A stretch of DNA of 64,000 nucleotides. Source: Bacteroidota bacterium. Its GTDB lineage: Bacteria; Bacteroidota; Bacteroidia; AKYH767-A; 2013-40CM-41-45. The translations under genes were made by a program, and so were the position numbers. Below are positions 55,164 to 62,373 of the stretch, piece by piece. The stretch is taken from positions 1-64,000 of the forward strand of contig JADKIH010000008.1 in assembly GCA_016721305.1 (NCBI GenBank). Reading direction: 5' to 3'. Position 1 is the first letter of the stretch. Every line of letters starts with the position of its first letter. Under the pieces are notes generated by a model. It ran no database searches. It had not been told where the DNA came from and saw only the letters and a list, made by a program, of their open reading frames with translations.

Positions 55164-56144
55164 TTATTCTCCGATTTGTTTTGATCCTACCATATTCACC
55201 GAATTCAACATTGGCTTGTGAGAAGGAGCTTTAACCGTATAATGATTTTGTGAGATAACTGACGTCTTGTCGATTTTCGCAGGTCCGTCGATTTTCCAAT
55301 CGCTGACTTCTTTCTTTTCGAAACGACAATCATTACAGATCCAGTCGATCACTTCATTGTATTTGTCTTTGCGCGCAGTGACGCGATAAATTTCATTTCC
55401 CTTCATCCACATCGTTACTTTTCCTGAACATTTAGGGCAATCACGATGTGCATCAACCGGATTCACGTACCATACACGGCTTTTGAATCGGAAAGTACGA
55501 TCTGTAAGAGCGCCAACCGGACAAACGTCGATCATATTTCCGGAGAAGTCGTTATCGATTGCATTTTGGATGTAAGTGCTTATTTCACCAACGTCGCCAC
55601 GGTTCATGACACCATGAACACGCTTGTCTGTTACCTGATCGGCAACTTTCACGCAACGGTAGCAGAGAATGCAGCGCGTCATGTGCAATTTGATTTTATC
55701 GCCGATATCGATTTGTTCGAACGTACGACGAGAAAACTCATAGCGCGTTTTTGCCAATCCGTGCTCGTAAGCAAGATCCTGCAAGCTACATTCGCCGGCC
55801 TGATCGCAAATAGGGCAGTCGAGCGGGTGATTGCAGAGTAAAAACTCCACCACACCACGACGAGCTTCCACCAGATCCGGAGCTGTTTTGTTTTGAACTT
55901 CCATTCCGTCCATGACCGTAGTCCGGCACGAAGCAACAGGCTTCGGCATCGGACGTGGATCCTTTTCAGAACCCTTCGTCACTTTCACCAGACAAGTACG
56001 GCAGTAGCCGCCACTGGTTTTAAGTTTGGAATAATAGCACATCGCAGGAGGTACCACATCACCCCCAATCATCCGTGCTGCATTAAGAATTGTTGTTCCC
56101 TCAGGAACTTCAATTGTGTGGCCGTCGATGGTTACTTTTGGCAT
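55164..56144 (-). CDS. nuoG: NADH-quinone oxidoreductase subunit G, short form
   Basis: This iron-sulfur subunit of the complex I hydrophilic arm has 326 residues. It has the N-terminal 2Fe-2S ferredoxin domain (MCYYSKLKTSGGYCRTC), the His-ligated 4Fe-4S motif (HPLDCPICDQAGECSLQDLA) and a further cluster (CILCYRC, then DVCPVGAL). After about residue 230 only a short segment with CPKC and CNDC pairs remains; the large molybdopterin-like domain of proteobacterial NuoG is absent. This short form is normal in Bacteroidota. The added CPKC/CNDC pair could bind zinc or another cluster. A heptamer array begins right at its start codon. Confidence 0.93.
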   Translation of the reverse strand: MPKVTIDGHTIEVPEGTTILNAARMIGGDVVPPAMCYYSKLKTSGGYCRTCLVKVTKGSEKDPRPMPKPVASCRTTVMDGMEVQNKTAPDLVEARRGVVEFLLCNHPLDCPICDQAGECSLQDLAYEHGLAKTRYEFSRRTFEQIDIGDKIKLHMTRCILCYRCVKVADQVTDKRVHGVMNRGDVGEISTYIQNAIDNDFSGNMIDVCPVGALTDRTFRFKSRVWYVNPVDAHRDCPKCSGKVTMWMKGNEIYRVTARKDKYNEVIDWICNDCRFEKKEVSDWKIDGPAKIDKTSVISQNHYTVKAPSHKPMLNSVNMVGSKQIGE

Positions 56145-56181
56145 AATTTCTAATTCAAAATTTAGAATTCTGAATTCAGAA
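56145..56181. repeat. Heptamer array at the nuoG start, left flank of the four-helix gene
   Basis: AATTTCT, AATTCAA, AATTTAG, AATTCTG and AATTCAG in phase, beginning at the base next to the nuoG ATG. The 16-mer AATTCTGAATTCAGAA (56166-56181) recurs exactly at 56695-56710. Confidence 0.8.
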
Positions 56182-56204
56182 CTCTACAATGAATGCAATT
56201 CTGA

Positions 56205-56612
56205 TCATTTGGATTTATTAATCTCCGGTTGATCCTTATTTTCATCTTTAGCCATATTCCTTTTGACTCCAAGGACTATGGCACTCAATACCTTTCTAAT
56301 TTCCTGAACCTCTGCTTTTAAGTCATTGGTTTCAGAAAAACTATTTATTTCATCTAGCACATTCAACCAATATTCGGTTTCAAGTGCAGAACGAATTGCA
56401 ATTTCAAAGAACCGGCAGAACTCTTTTTGTGAACTACTGCCCCTCCCTTCATGAATATTTGCTCCGATGGATGTGCCACTTCTGGCTAATTGATCCTGAA
56501 GGAAGTATTCAATCTTTTGTTTTCTAATATCGCGACAGAACTTTAGTAATCTTACTGAGAGCATTCTAGTTCTCAGGTAAATATCAAAGTCTTTATCAGA
56601 TGCTTTTTTCAT
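56205..56612 (-). CDS. Four-helix-bundle protein (23S rRNA intervening-sequence protein family)
   Basis: The 135-residue protein has the S23/IVP family core: DIYLRTRMLSVRLLKFCRDI, then FLQDQLARSGTSIGANIHEG (the most conserved block) and KEFCRFFEIAIRSALETEYW. Relatives lie inside intervening sequences of some 23S rRNA genes and as stand-alone genes throughout Bacteroidota; structures show pentamers, but the function is unknown. It sits inside the nuo operon between nuoF and nuoG, same strand, flanked by heptamer arrays that share a 16-base identical sequence. It has no known link to complex I, so insertion is the natural reading. Confidence 0.9.
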   Translation of the reverse strand: MKKASDKDFDIYLRTRMLSVRLLKFCRDIRKQKIEYFLQDQLARSGTSIGANIHEGRGSSSQKEFCRFFEIAIRSALETEYWLNVLDEINSFSETNDLKAEVQEIRKVLSAIVLGVKRNMAKDENKDQPEINKSK

Positions 56613-56673
56613 TTTGCCAAAATAGATTCAATTAACCGTAATTGAAATCTATTTAAGCAGGTACTTTTATTAG

Positions 56674-56715
56674 AATTCTGAATTCATAATTCTAAATTCT
56701 GAATTCAGAATTTAG
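56674..56715. repeat. Heptamer array over the nuoF stop, right flank of the four-helix gene
   Basis: AATTCTG, AATTCAT, AATTCTA, AATTCTG, AATTCAG and AATTTAG in phase. The nuoF stop codon (56705-56707) and its last codons lie within the array. Confidence 0.8.
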
Positions 56716-58045
56716 CCTCTTGCAGCCTATAATAATGCTTCACATCCTGTATACTCTTCGGCTGCTTCACATACTCTTCGAATTCTGAACGGAAGTGTCG
56801 GATTGCACTGGCTACCGGCCATGCGGCAGCGTCGCCGAGAGGGCAGATGGTTTTGCCTTCGATCTTGCTTTGGATGTCCCAGAGTAAGTCGATGTCTTCG
56901 ATAGTTCCGTGACCGTCGAGAATTTTATGAAGTACTTTTTCCATCCAGCCTGTACCTTCACGACAAGGCGAACATTGTCCGCAGCTTTCGTGGTGGTAGA
57001 AGCGTGAGAAGTTCCAAAGGTTCTTCACGATGCTTGTTGATTCGTCCATAACGATAAATCCGCCTGAACCAAGCATTGTTCCGGTAGCAAATCCACCGTC
57101 GGCTAATGATTCGTAACTCATCAGTCGTGGTTCGCCTGCTGCCGTTTTCAATATAAGGTTTGCGGGAAGAATCGGAACAGAAGAACCACCGGCTACAACA
57201 GCCTTCAGTTTTCTTCCGCCTTTAATTCCGCCGCAATATTCTTCGCTGTAAATAAATTCTTCAACCGGTAATCCCATTTCGATTTCATAAACGCCGGGTT
57301 TATTGATATGACCGCTGGCAGAAATCAATTTCGTTCCTGTCGATTTACCGATACCGATTTTTGCATATTCGTCGCCGCCTTCGTTTACAATTGGAACAAC
57401 GGCTGCAATAGTCTCAACGTTGTTAACTACTGTCGGACAACCATACAGACCTGCAATCGCCGGGAATGGAGGTTTGATGCGTGGATTGCCACGTTTGCCT
57501 TCGAGAGATTCGAGCAGAGCAGTTTCTTCACCGCAGATATATGCACCTGCACCCACTTGCACGTGCAAGTCGAGCGAGTAATTTGTTCCTTGAATATTTT
57601 TTCCCAGCCATCCGTTAGCATACGCTTCGGCAATGGCATTTTCTAAAATGCGGGAAACGTAGAAATACTCTCCACGAATGTAGATGTAAGAGTTAGAACA
57701 GCCCAAAGCGTAGCTGGCAGTAATCATTCCTTCGATGAGCAAATGTGGAATACGCTCCATCAGGTAACGATCTTTGAAAGTTCCCGGCTCCGATTCATCG
57801 GCATTACAAACCAGATAACGGGCAACACCTTCCGGTTTGGCGAGGAAAGACCATTTCATTCCGCAAGGGAATCCCGCACCACCACGACCGCGAAGTCCTG
57901 ATTTTTTTACTTCTTCCACCACCGCTTCCGGCGTCATTGTTTTCAGCGCTTTCTCAACCGAAGCATAACCGCCGTTCTGACGATAAACTTCATACGATTG
58001 AATACCGCTGATATGATCATTCTTGAGTAGTAATTTCTTTCCCAT
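56705..58045 (-). CDS. nuoF: NADH-quinone oxidoreductase subunit F
   Basis: NuoF binds NADH and FMN and carries cluster N3, the electron entry of complex I. The 446 residues include KKSGLRGRGGAGFPCGMKWS (NADH/FMN), GAGAYICGEETALLESLEGK, and ESCGQCSPCREGTGW with the distal Cys in GKTICPLGDAAAWP for the 4Fe-4S cluster. The last codons (EAKF and stop) overlap a heptamer array. The gene starts one base after the nuoE stop. Confidence 0.96.
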   Translation of the reverse strand: MGKKLLLKNDHISGIQSYEVYRQNGGYASVEKALKTMTPEAVVEEVKKSGLRGRGGAGFPCGMKWSFLAKPEGVARYLVCNADESEPGTFKDRYLMERIPHLLIEGMITASYALGCSNSYIYIRGEYFYVSRILENAIAEAYANGWLGKNIQGTNYSLDLHVQVGAGAYICGEETALLESLEGKRGNPRIKPPFPAIAGLYGCPTVVNNVETIAAVVPIVNEGGDEYAKIGIGKSTGTKLISASGHINKPGVYEIEMGLPVEEFIYSEEYCGGIKGGRKLKAVVAGGSSVPILPANLILKTAAGEPRLMSYESLADGGFATGTMLGSGGFIVMDESTSIVKNLWNFSRFYHHESCGQCSPCREGTGWMEKVLHKILDGHGTIEDIDLLWDIQSKIEGKTICPLGDAAAWPVASAIRHFRSEFEEYVKQPKSIQDVKHYYRLQEAKF

Positions 58046-58046
58046 A

Positions 58047-58592
58047 TTATAATTTGCGCGGTTCGGCTTTATCGGTGTAAGATTTGCGTTTTCCTTCGCT
58101 GCGGAATTTTTCTACAAGCGTATCAACTTTATCAAGTGTGAGATTTTCATAATAATCGGCTCCCACTTGCATCATCGGTGCAGTACCGCATGAGCCGAGA
58201 CATTCAACACTCTTCAGTGTGAACATTCCGTCGGATGTAGTCTGGCCAACTTTTATATTTAATTTCTTTTCAAGATGAGAAATGACGTCTTCGGCGCCTA
58301 CCAACCAGCAAGAACTGGTACGACAAACTTCGATTACACATTTGCCAACCGGTTTCAGATTGAACATAGAATAGAAGGAAGCAGTTTCGAAAACTTCTAC
58401 AGGGAGAATATTAAGCACAGAAGCTACATATTCCATCACCGGTCCGCTCAGCCAGCCGTCGAATTCGGCTTGAGCGATATGGAGCACGGGGATAAGTGCA
58501 GATTTTTGTTTTCCTTCCGGATAACGTTTCATCATTCGCTGCACGAGGGCAAGCGAATCGTCACTGAATTTTATTTCTTTACCGTTAGTCAT
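58047..58592 (-). CDS. nuoE: NADH-quinone oxidoreductase subunit E
   Basis: NuoE carries the off-path 2Fe-2S cluster N1a. The 181 residues hold the two ligand pairs EVCRTSSCWLVGAEDV (Cx4C) and ECLGSCGTAPMMQVG (Cx3C) in a thioredoxin-like fold, after an N-terminal helical domain (YPEGKQKSALIPVLHIAQAE). It is spaced 28 bases after nuoD and 1 base before nuoF. Confidence 0.95.
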   Translation of the reverse strand: MTNGKEIKFSDDSLALVQRMMKRYPEGKQKSALIPVLHIAQAEFDGWLSGPVMEYVASVLNILPVEVFETASFYSMFNLKPVGKCVIEVCRTSSCWLVGAEDVISHLEKKLNIKVGQTTSDGMFTLKSVECLGSCGTAPMMQVGADYYENLTLDKVDTLVEKFRSEGKRKSYTDKAEPRKL

Positions 58593-58620
58593 TGGTATCG
58601 GCAGATTTCGTTTTTATTTA

Positions 58621-59832
58621 CTATGCGTCTAATTCGCCCGCAATCACATTCATTGAACTCATTGTAAGAATAGCGTCACTTAAGAAGGCACCTTTGATCA
58701 TTTCTCTGTAAGCCTGATAGTAAATGAAGCAAGGACGACGGAAGTGCAATCTGAATGGCTGACGACCACCGTCGCTAATCAGATAAAATCCCAGTTCGCC
58801 ATTTCCGCCTTCTACGCTATGATAAACTTCTCCTTTTGGAACATCGGTTTCACCCATCACGATTTTGAAGTGATAGATGAGTGCTTCCATATTATTGTAC
58901 ACATCTTCTTTCGGAGGCAAATAGAAAGAAGGGATATCGGCATGGAAAGACGTTTTGTCTTGAAGTTTTTCGATTTTTTCGACAGCCTGACGAATGATGC
59001 TCACGCTCTGCCACATTTCCTCTTCACGAACCATGAAACGATCATATGTGTCACCCTGCGTTCCGATCGGAATTTCGAATTCAAAATCCTGATAAGAAGA
59101 GTAAGGATTCATTTGGCGAATATCGTAGTCAACACCTGCAGCCCGAAGATTCGGACCTGTGAAACTATAGCTTAACGCTTTTTCAGCACTGATTGGGCCG
59201 CAATTAATCGTACGATCCATGAAAATGCGATTTCGAACAAGGAGGTTTTCAAATTCCTTAAGAGCTTTAGGAAGTTCTTTCAAAAGATTTTTGATCTTTC
59301 TCCATGCAGTTTCGTTGAAGTCGCGTTCAAAGCCGCCGATCCGACCAATATGTGTTGTTAATCGTGCACCGCAGATTTCTTCGAAGATTTCATAGATATT
59401 TTCACGCCATTCGAACACATAGAAGTATGCCGTAAGCGCACCGCTATCAACTCCGATTACCGAATTGCAGATCAGGTGATCGGCAATTCGCGAAAGTTCC
59501 ATAATGATTACGCGCATATACTCTACGCGCTTTGGCAATTCGGCTTTGATCAGTTTTTCAACCGTCATATGCCAACCCATGTTATTAATTGGCGATGAAC
59601 AGTAGTTCAGTCGGTCAGTTAATGGAGTTATCTGATAAAAAGGTTTGTGTTCAGCAATTTTTTCAAAAGCACGGTGGATGTATCCGATCGTGGGTTCAGA
59701 ATCAACAATAATTTCTCCGTCCATTGTCAACACATTTTGAAAGATACCATGCGTAGCAGGGTGTGTTGGTCCAAGATTGAGTTTTGAGTATTGCTTTTTC
59801 TCTTCTTTTTTTACTGTTGGTTGTTCCTGCAT
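58621..59832 (-). CDS. nuoD: NADH-quinone oxidoreductase subunit D
   Basis: NuoD forms the quinone-binding site with NuoB. I choose the ATG at 59832 (MQEQPTVKKEEKKQYSKLNL), 37 bases after the nuoC stop; a longer frame from 59907 would overlap nuoC and is not conserved in character. LGPTHPATHGIFQNVLTMDG has the conserved quinone-site His; IGYIHRAFEKIAEHKPFYQI and TDRLNYCSSPINNMGWH follow, and the protein ends SMNVIAGELDA. Length 403, normal. Confidence 0.95.
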   Translation of the reverse strand: MQEQPTVKKEEKKQYSKLNLGPTHPATHGIFQNVLTMDGEIIVDSEPTIGYIHRAFEKIAEHKPFYQITPLTDRLNYCSSPINNMGWHMTVEKLIKAELPKRVEYMRVIIMELSRIADHLICNSVIGVDSGALTAYFYVFEWRENIYEIFEEICGARLTTHIGRIGGFERDFNETAWRKIKNLLKELPKALKEFENLLVRNRIFMDRTINCGPISAEKALSYSFTGPNLRAAGVDYDIRQMNPYSSYQDFEFEIPIGTQGDTYDRFMVREEEMWQSVSIIRQAVEKIEKLQDKTSFHADIPSFYLPPKEDVYNNMEALIYHFKIVMGETDVPKGEVYHSVEGGNGELGFYLISDGGRQPFRLHFRRPCFIYYQAYREMIKGAFLSDAILTMSSMNVIAGELDA

Positions 59833-59869
59833 TTCGTCGGAGAATATACTTGATGAAAATTCAGTTGTA

Positions 59870-60400
59870 TTAGTTAAGTTTTTTAAATCCGGCCTTATCA
59901 CGACCAAACATAGTATCGTCTTTGTCGTAACGAGTTAAATCTTCCAGCGGATATTCTTTGCGCATCGGATGATAATCCATGTCTTCTACATTCAGGATTC
60001 GTTTTAAATTCGGGTGACCTTTGAAACGAATTCCATAGAAATCGAACGCTTCGCGTTCCATCCAGTTTGCAGCCGGAAACAGATCGGTGATTGTATCGTA
60101 TTGGAGATCGTTTGCAGAAGTGTATGATTTGAAACGAAGACGCACATTGTGAACCAGACTGTGCAGTTGGTACATCATGGCAAAAGGTTGTTCGTTTTCA
60201 GGAAGATGAATTCCGCACGCAGTTGTCAGGAAGCGGAATTGAAAGTGCTCGTCTTCGTAGAGAAAACGGAAGATGGGAAGAATACTTGCTTTATCGATTG
60301 TAAAGATGGTAAAATCGTATTGTACTTCCTGGTTTAAAACGGCTTGTCCGAATTTTTCTTTCAGTACTTCCGCAATTTGTTCAATCGTCGGTTTCGTCAT
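59870..60400 (-). CDS. nuoC: NADH-quinone oxidoreductase subunit C
   Basis: NuoC is the 30-kDa-type subunit that scaffolds the hydrophilic arm. I start at the ATG at 60400 (MTKPTIEQIAEVLKEKFGQA). The diagnostic 30-kDa signature is TDLFPAANWMEREAFDFYGI followed by FKGHPNLKRILNVEDMDYHP, then MRKEYPLEDLTRYDKDD. About 176 residues. It is separate from nuoD, not the fused nuoCD of enterobacteria. Confidence 0.94.
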   Translation of the reverse strand: MTKPTIEQIAEVLKEKFGQAVLNQEVQYDFTIFTIDKASILPIFRFLYEDEHFQFRFLTTACGIHLPENEQPFAMMYQLHSLVHNVRLRFKSYTSANDLQYDTITDLFPAANWMEREAFDFYGIRFKGHPNLKRILNVEDMDYHPMRKEYPLEDLTRYDKDDTMFGRDKAGFKKLN

Positions 60401-60477
60401 AATGGAAACGTTATTCTGTTTTGGCTTAATCAACAGACGTTGCCGACTATCGATTAAGTGCTAAAGACTATTAACTA

Positions 60478-61038
60478 CTACTCAATTCCGTAAGAGGCGA
60501 GCAGTGCTTTGTATTCAGGCGAATTTCTACGGCGTAAAGATTCGTTTTGTACTAATTGTTGGATACTCAGAATTCCATCGAGAATTTGTTCAGGACGCGG
60601 AGGGCAACCCGGAACATAAACATCAACAGGAATTACGTGATCAATTCCTTGGAGCACCGAATAAGAATCGAAGATGCCACCGCTCGAAGCGCACGCGCCA
60701 ACTGAAAGCACCCATCTTGGTTCTGCCATTTGTTCGTAGACGTGACGAAGGATTGGGCCCATTTTTTTAGAAATCGTTCCCATCACCATCAGCAAGTCAG
60801 CCTGACGAGGGGAGAAGCTCAATCGTTCTGCACCGAATCGTCCAAGATCGTAAGTCGCAGCAGCAGTTGCCATGAATTCGATTCCGCAACATGAGGTCGC
60901 AAACGGTAAAGGCCAGAGTGAATTTTTTCTTGCAAGTCCAACAGCACGATCCAAAGAAGTTGCAAAAAATCCCGGACCTTCGAATCCTTCAGGACTCTTT
61001 TCAATATTTACGGTTGATGGTTTTAATATTTCTGACAT
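60478..61038 (-). CDS. nuoB: NADH-quinone oxidoreductase subunit B
   Basis: NuoB carries the terminal cluster N2 that reduces quinone. The 186 residues show the tandem-Cys motif PFATSCCGIEFMATAAATYD, then GTISKKMGPILRHVYEQMAE, SVGACASSGGIFDSYSVLQG and VYVPGCPPRPEQILDGILSI, supplying all four ligands. Upstream of its start is a heptamer array instead of the usual tight coupling to nuoA. Confidence 0.96.
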   Translation of the reverse strand: MSEILKPSTVNIEKSPEGFEGPGFFATSLDRAVGLARKNSLWPLPFATSCCGIEFMATAAATYDLGRFGAERLSFSPRQADLLMVMGTISKKMGPILRHVYEQMAEPRWVLSVGACASSGGIFDSYSVLQGIDHVIPVDVYVPGCPPRPEQILDGILSIQQLVQNESLRRRNSPEYKALLASYGIE

Positions 61039-61048
61039 CTCTGATTTG

Positions 61049-61104
61049 GTTCAATGTTTAATATTCGTTGTTCAGTGTTCAATGTTCAACGTTTAATGTT
61101 CAAT
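61049..61104. repeat. Heptamer array GTTCAAT, 8 units, between nuoA and nuoB
   Basis: GTTCAAT, GTTTAAT, ATTCGTT, GTTCAGT, GTTCAAT, GTTCAAC, GTTTAAT and GTTCAAT in phase, starting 10 bases upstream of the nuoB start codon. Confidence 0.85.
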
Positions 61105-61142
61105 GATTGGGATTAAAAGTAAGAGTCGATTTCTTGTAGAAA

Positions 61143-61177
61143 ATCTTCAGTCTTCAATTTTCAATCTTCAATCATAA
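61143..61177. repeat. Heptamer array ATCTTCA, next to the nuoA stop
   Basis: ATCTTCA, GTCTTCA, ATTTTCA, ATCTTCA and ATCATAA in phase, ending 6 bases from the nuoA stop codon. Confidence 0.75.
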
Positions 61178-61183
61178 ATCACC

Positions 61184-61555
61184 CTATTCCCACTTAAGCG
61201 CCCCTTTACGAATGATGTAAAAGAAGCCTGTCAGGAGCAGTGCCATGAAGATTAACATTTCGATGAGACCGTCGATGCCGAGAGTTTTGAAGTTCACTGC
61301 CCATGGGTACATAAAAATGACTTCGACGTCGAAGAGGACGAAGAGGATGGCTACAAGGAAGTACTTGATTGAGAATGGAATACGTGCGTTTCCTTGGACT
61401 TCGATCCCGCACTCAAACGTGTCTAGTTTGGCTTTTCCTTTTCTTTTTGGTCCGAGCGCATGTGTTGCTAACATGACGGCTACTACAAATCCCAGGGCTA
61501 CTGCAAACTGAATGAGTATTGGGAGGTACTCATTGACGTGACCGGTTTGGCTCAT
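61184..61555 (-). CDS. nuoA: NADH-quinone oxidoreductase subunit A
   Basis: NuoA is a three-helix membrane subunit near the quinone channel and the first gene of the operon. I start at the ATG at 61555 (MSQTGHVNEYLPILIQFAVA). LDTFECGIEVQGNARIPFSI followed by KYFLVAILFVLFDVEVIFMY, then PWAVNF is diagnostic, with the loop Cys conserved. About 123 residues. A TAAATTTG box on the minus strand (61600-61593), about 38 bases upstream, may be the -7 element of the operon. Confidence 0.95.
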   Translation of the reverse strand: MSQTGHVNEYLPILIQFAVALGFVVAVMLATHALGPKRKGKAKLDTFECGIEVQGNARIPFSIKYFLVAILFVLFDVEVIFMYPWAVNFKTLGIDGLIEMLIFMALLLTGFFYIIRKGALKWE

Positions 61556-61713
61556 TTTGATGAAATTTCGACTAAATCGAGAAATTAACAAGCAAATTTA
61601 AGTGTTTTTAAGTTGCCTGAATCTGACTTTCCCGCAATTTTTTCATGATACTTATTATATATATGAGATTCTGAGAAAAAGGCAGTAAAAATAATTATTA
61701 GAAATGTCCAATT

Positions 61714-61749
61714 AAACGTTTGTTTAATTTAAACGTTTGTTTAATTTTG
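61714..61749 (+). promoter_or_regulatory. TetR-gene promoter overlaid by a tandem operator
   Basis: The 17-mer AAACGTTTGTTTAATTT occurs twice without gap (61714-61730, 61731-61747). Each copy has an AAACGTTT palindrome and TTAAAC...GTTTAA inverted halves. TTTG (61719-61722), 19 bp, TAATTTTG (61742-61749) form a consensus promoter inside it. The ATG at 61758 follows so closely that the leader is nearly absent. Confidence 0.7.
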
Positions 61750-61757
61750 CCGCGCGA

Positions 61758-62366
61758 ATGACAAAGAAGGACCATATTCTGGAATGTGCAGAGGAATTGT
61801 TTGCCGAAAATGGCTACGATGGAACCTCGGTACGTGCGCTTGCTCAAAAAGCGGGGGTAAACATCGCTATGATCTCCTATTACTTCGGATCAAAAGAAGA
61901 ATTGTTTGCCAACTTAGTTGAGTATCGTGTTTCGGTTTTGCGTGAACGTATTCAGGGCATTCAAAAAGTGGATGCGAGCTCGATGGAGAAAATGGAAAGA
62001 CTGATCGATGTTTATGTTGATCGGATTTTTTCGCAATTCCGTTTTCATAGAATTCTTCACCGTCAAATTTCATTGCAACGTCGTTCCGAACTGAATGAAT
62101 TAATTATTCAGGTGCTGATGAAAAATGTAGATGAAGTTCGGAAACTAATTAATGAAGGAATAGAATCAGGTGAATTTAGAAAGATTGATGCTGATTTATT
62201 AATTGTCACTCTCACGGGAACGGTTTCTCAACTCACGCTATCGAGTGCTTTGTCATCACGTATTATGGGGGTGGAAACAGAAGGTTGTTACTTTAAAGAC
62301 GATCAGGTTACGGATCGAATCAAAGTTTACATGAAAGATTTAGTTAGTCAGTTGCTTTTAAAATAA
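61758..62366 (+). CDS. TetR/AcrR-family transcriptional regulator
   Basis: The start is the ATG at 61758 (MTKKDHILECAEELFAENGY). The N-terminal helix-turn-helix covers about 5-50 (DGTSVRALAQKAGVNIAMIS, YYFGSKEELFANLVEYR), followed by an all-helical ligand domain of about 150 residues. It heads an operon with a TolC-type and an HlyD-type gene (7-base gap to the first), so it probably represses an efflux system and itself through the tandem operator upstream. The inducer is unknown. Confidence 0.92.
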   Translation: MTKKDHILECAEELFAENGYDGTSVRALAQKAGVNIAMISYYFGSKEELFANLVEYRVSVLRERIQGIQKVDASSMEKMERLIDVYVDRIFSQFRFHRILHRQISLQRRSELNELIIQVLMKNVDEVRKLINEGIESGEFRKIDADLLIVTLTGTVSQLTLSSALSSRIMGVETEGCYFKDDQVTDRIKVYMKDLVSQLLLK

Positions 62367-62373
62367 TAGAAAA

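Noticed and set aside
55164..56144. Truncated nuoG pseudogene
   Set aside because: The short form without the molybdopterin-type domain is usual in Bacteroidota, and all cluster motifs are intact.
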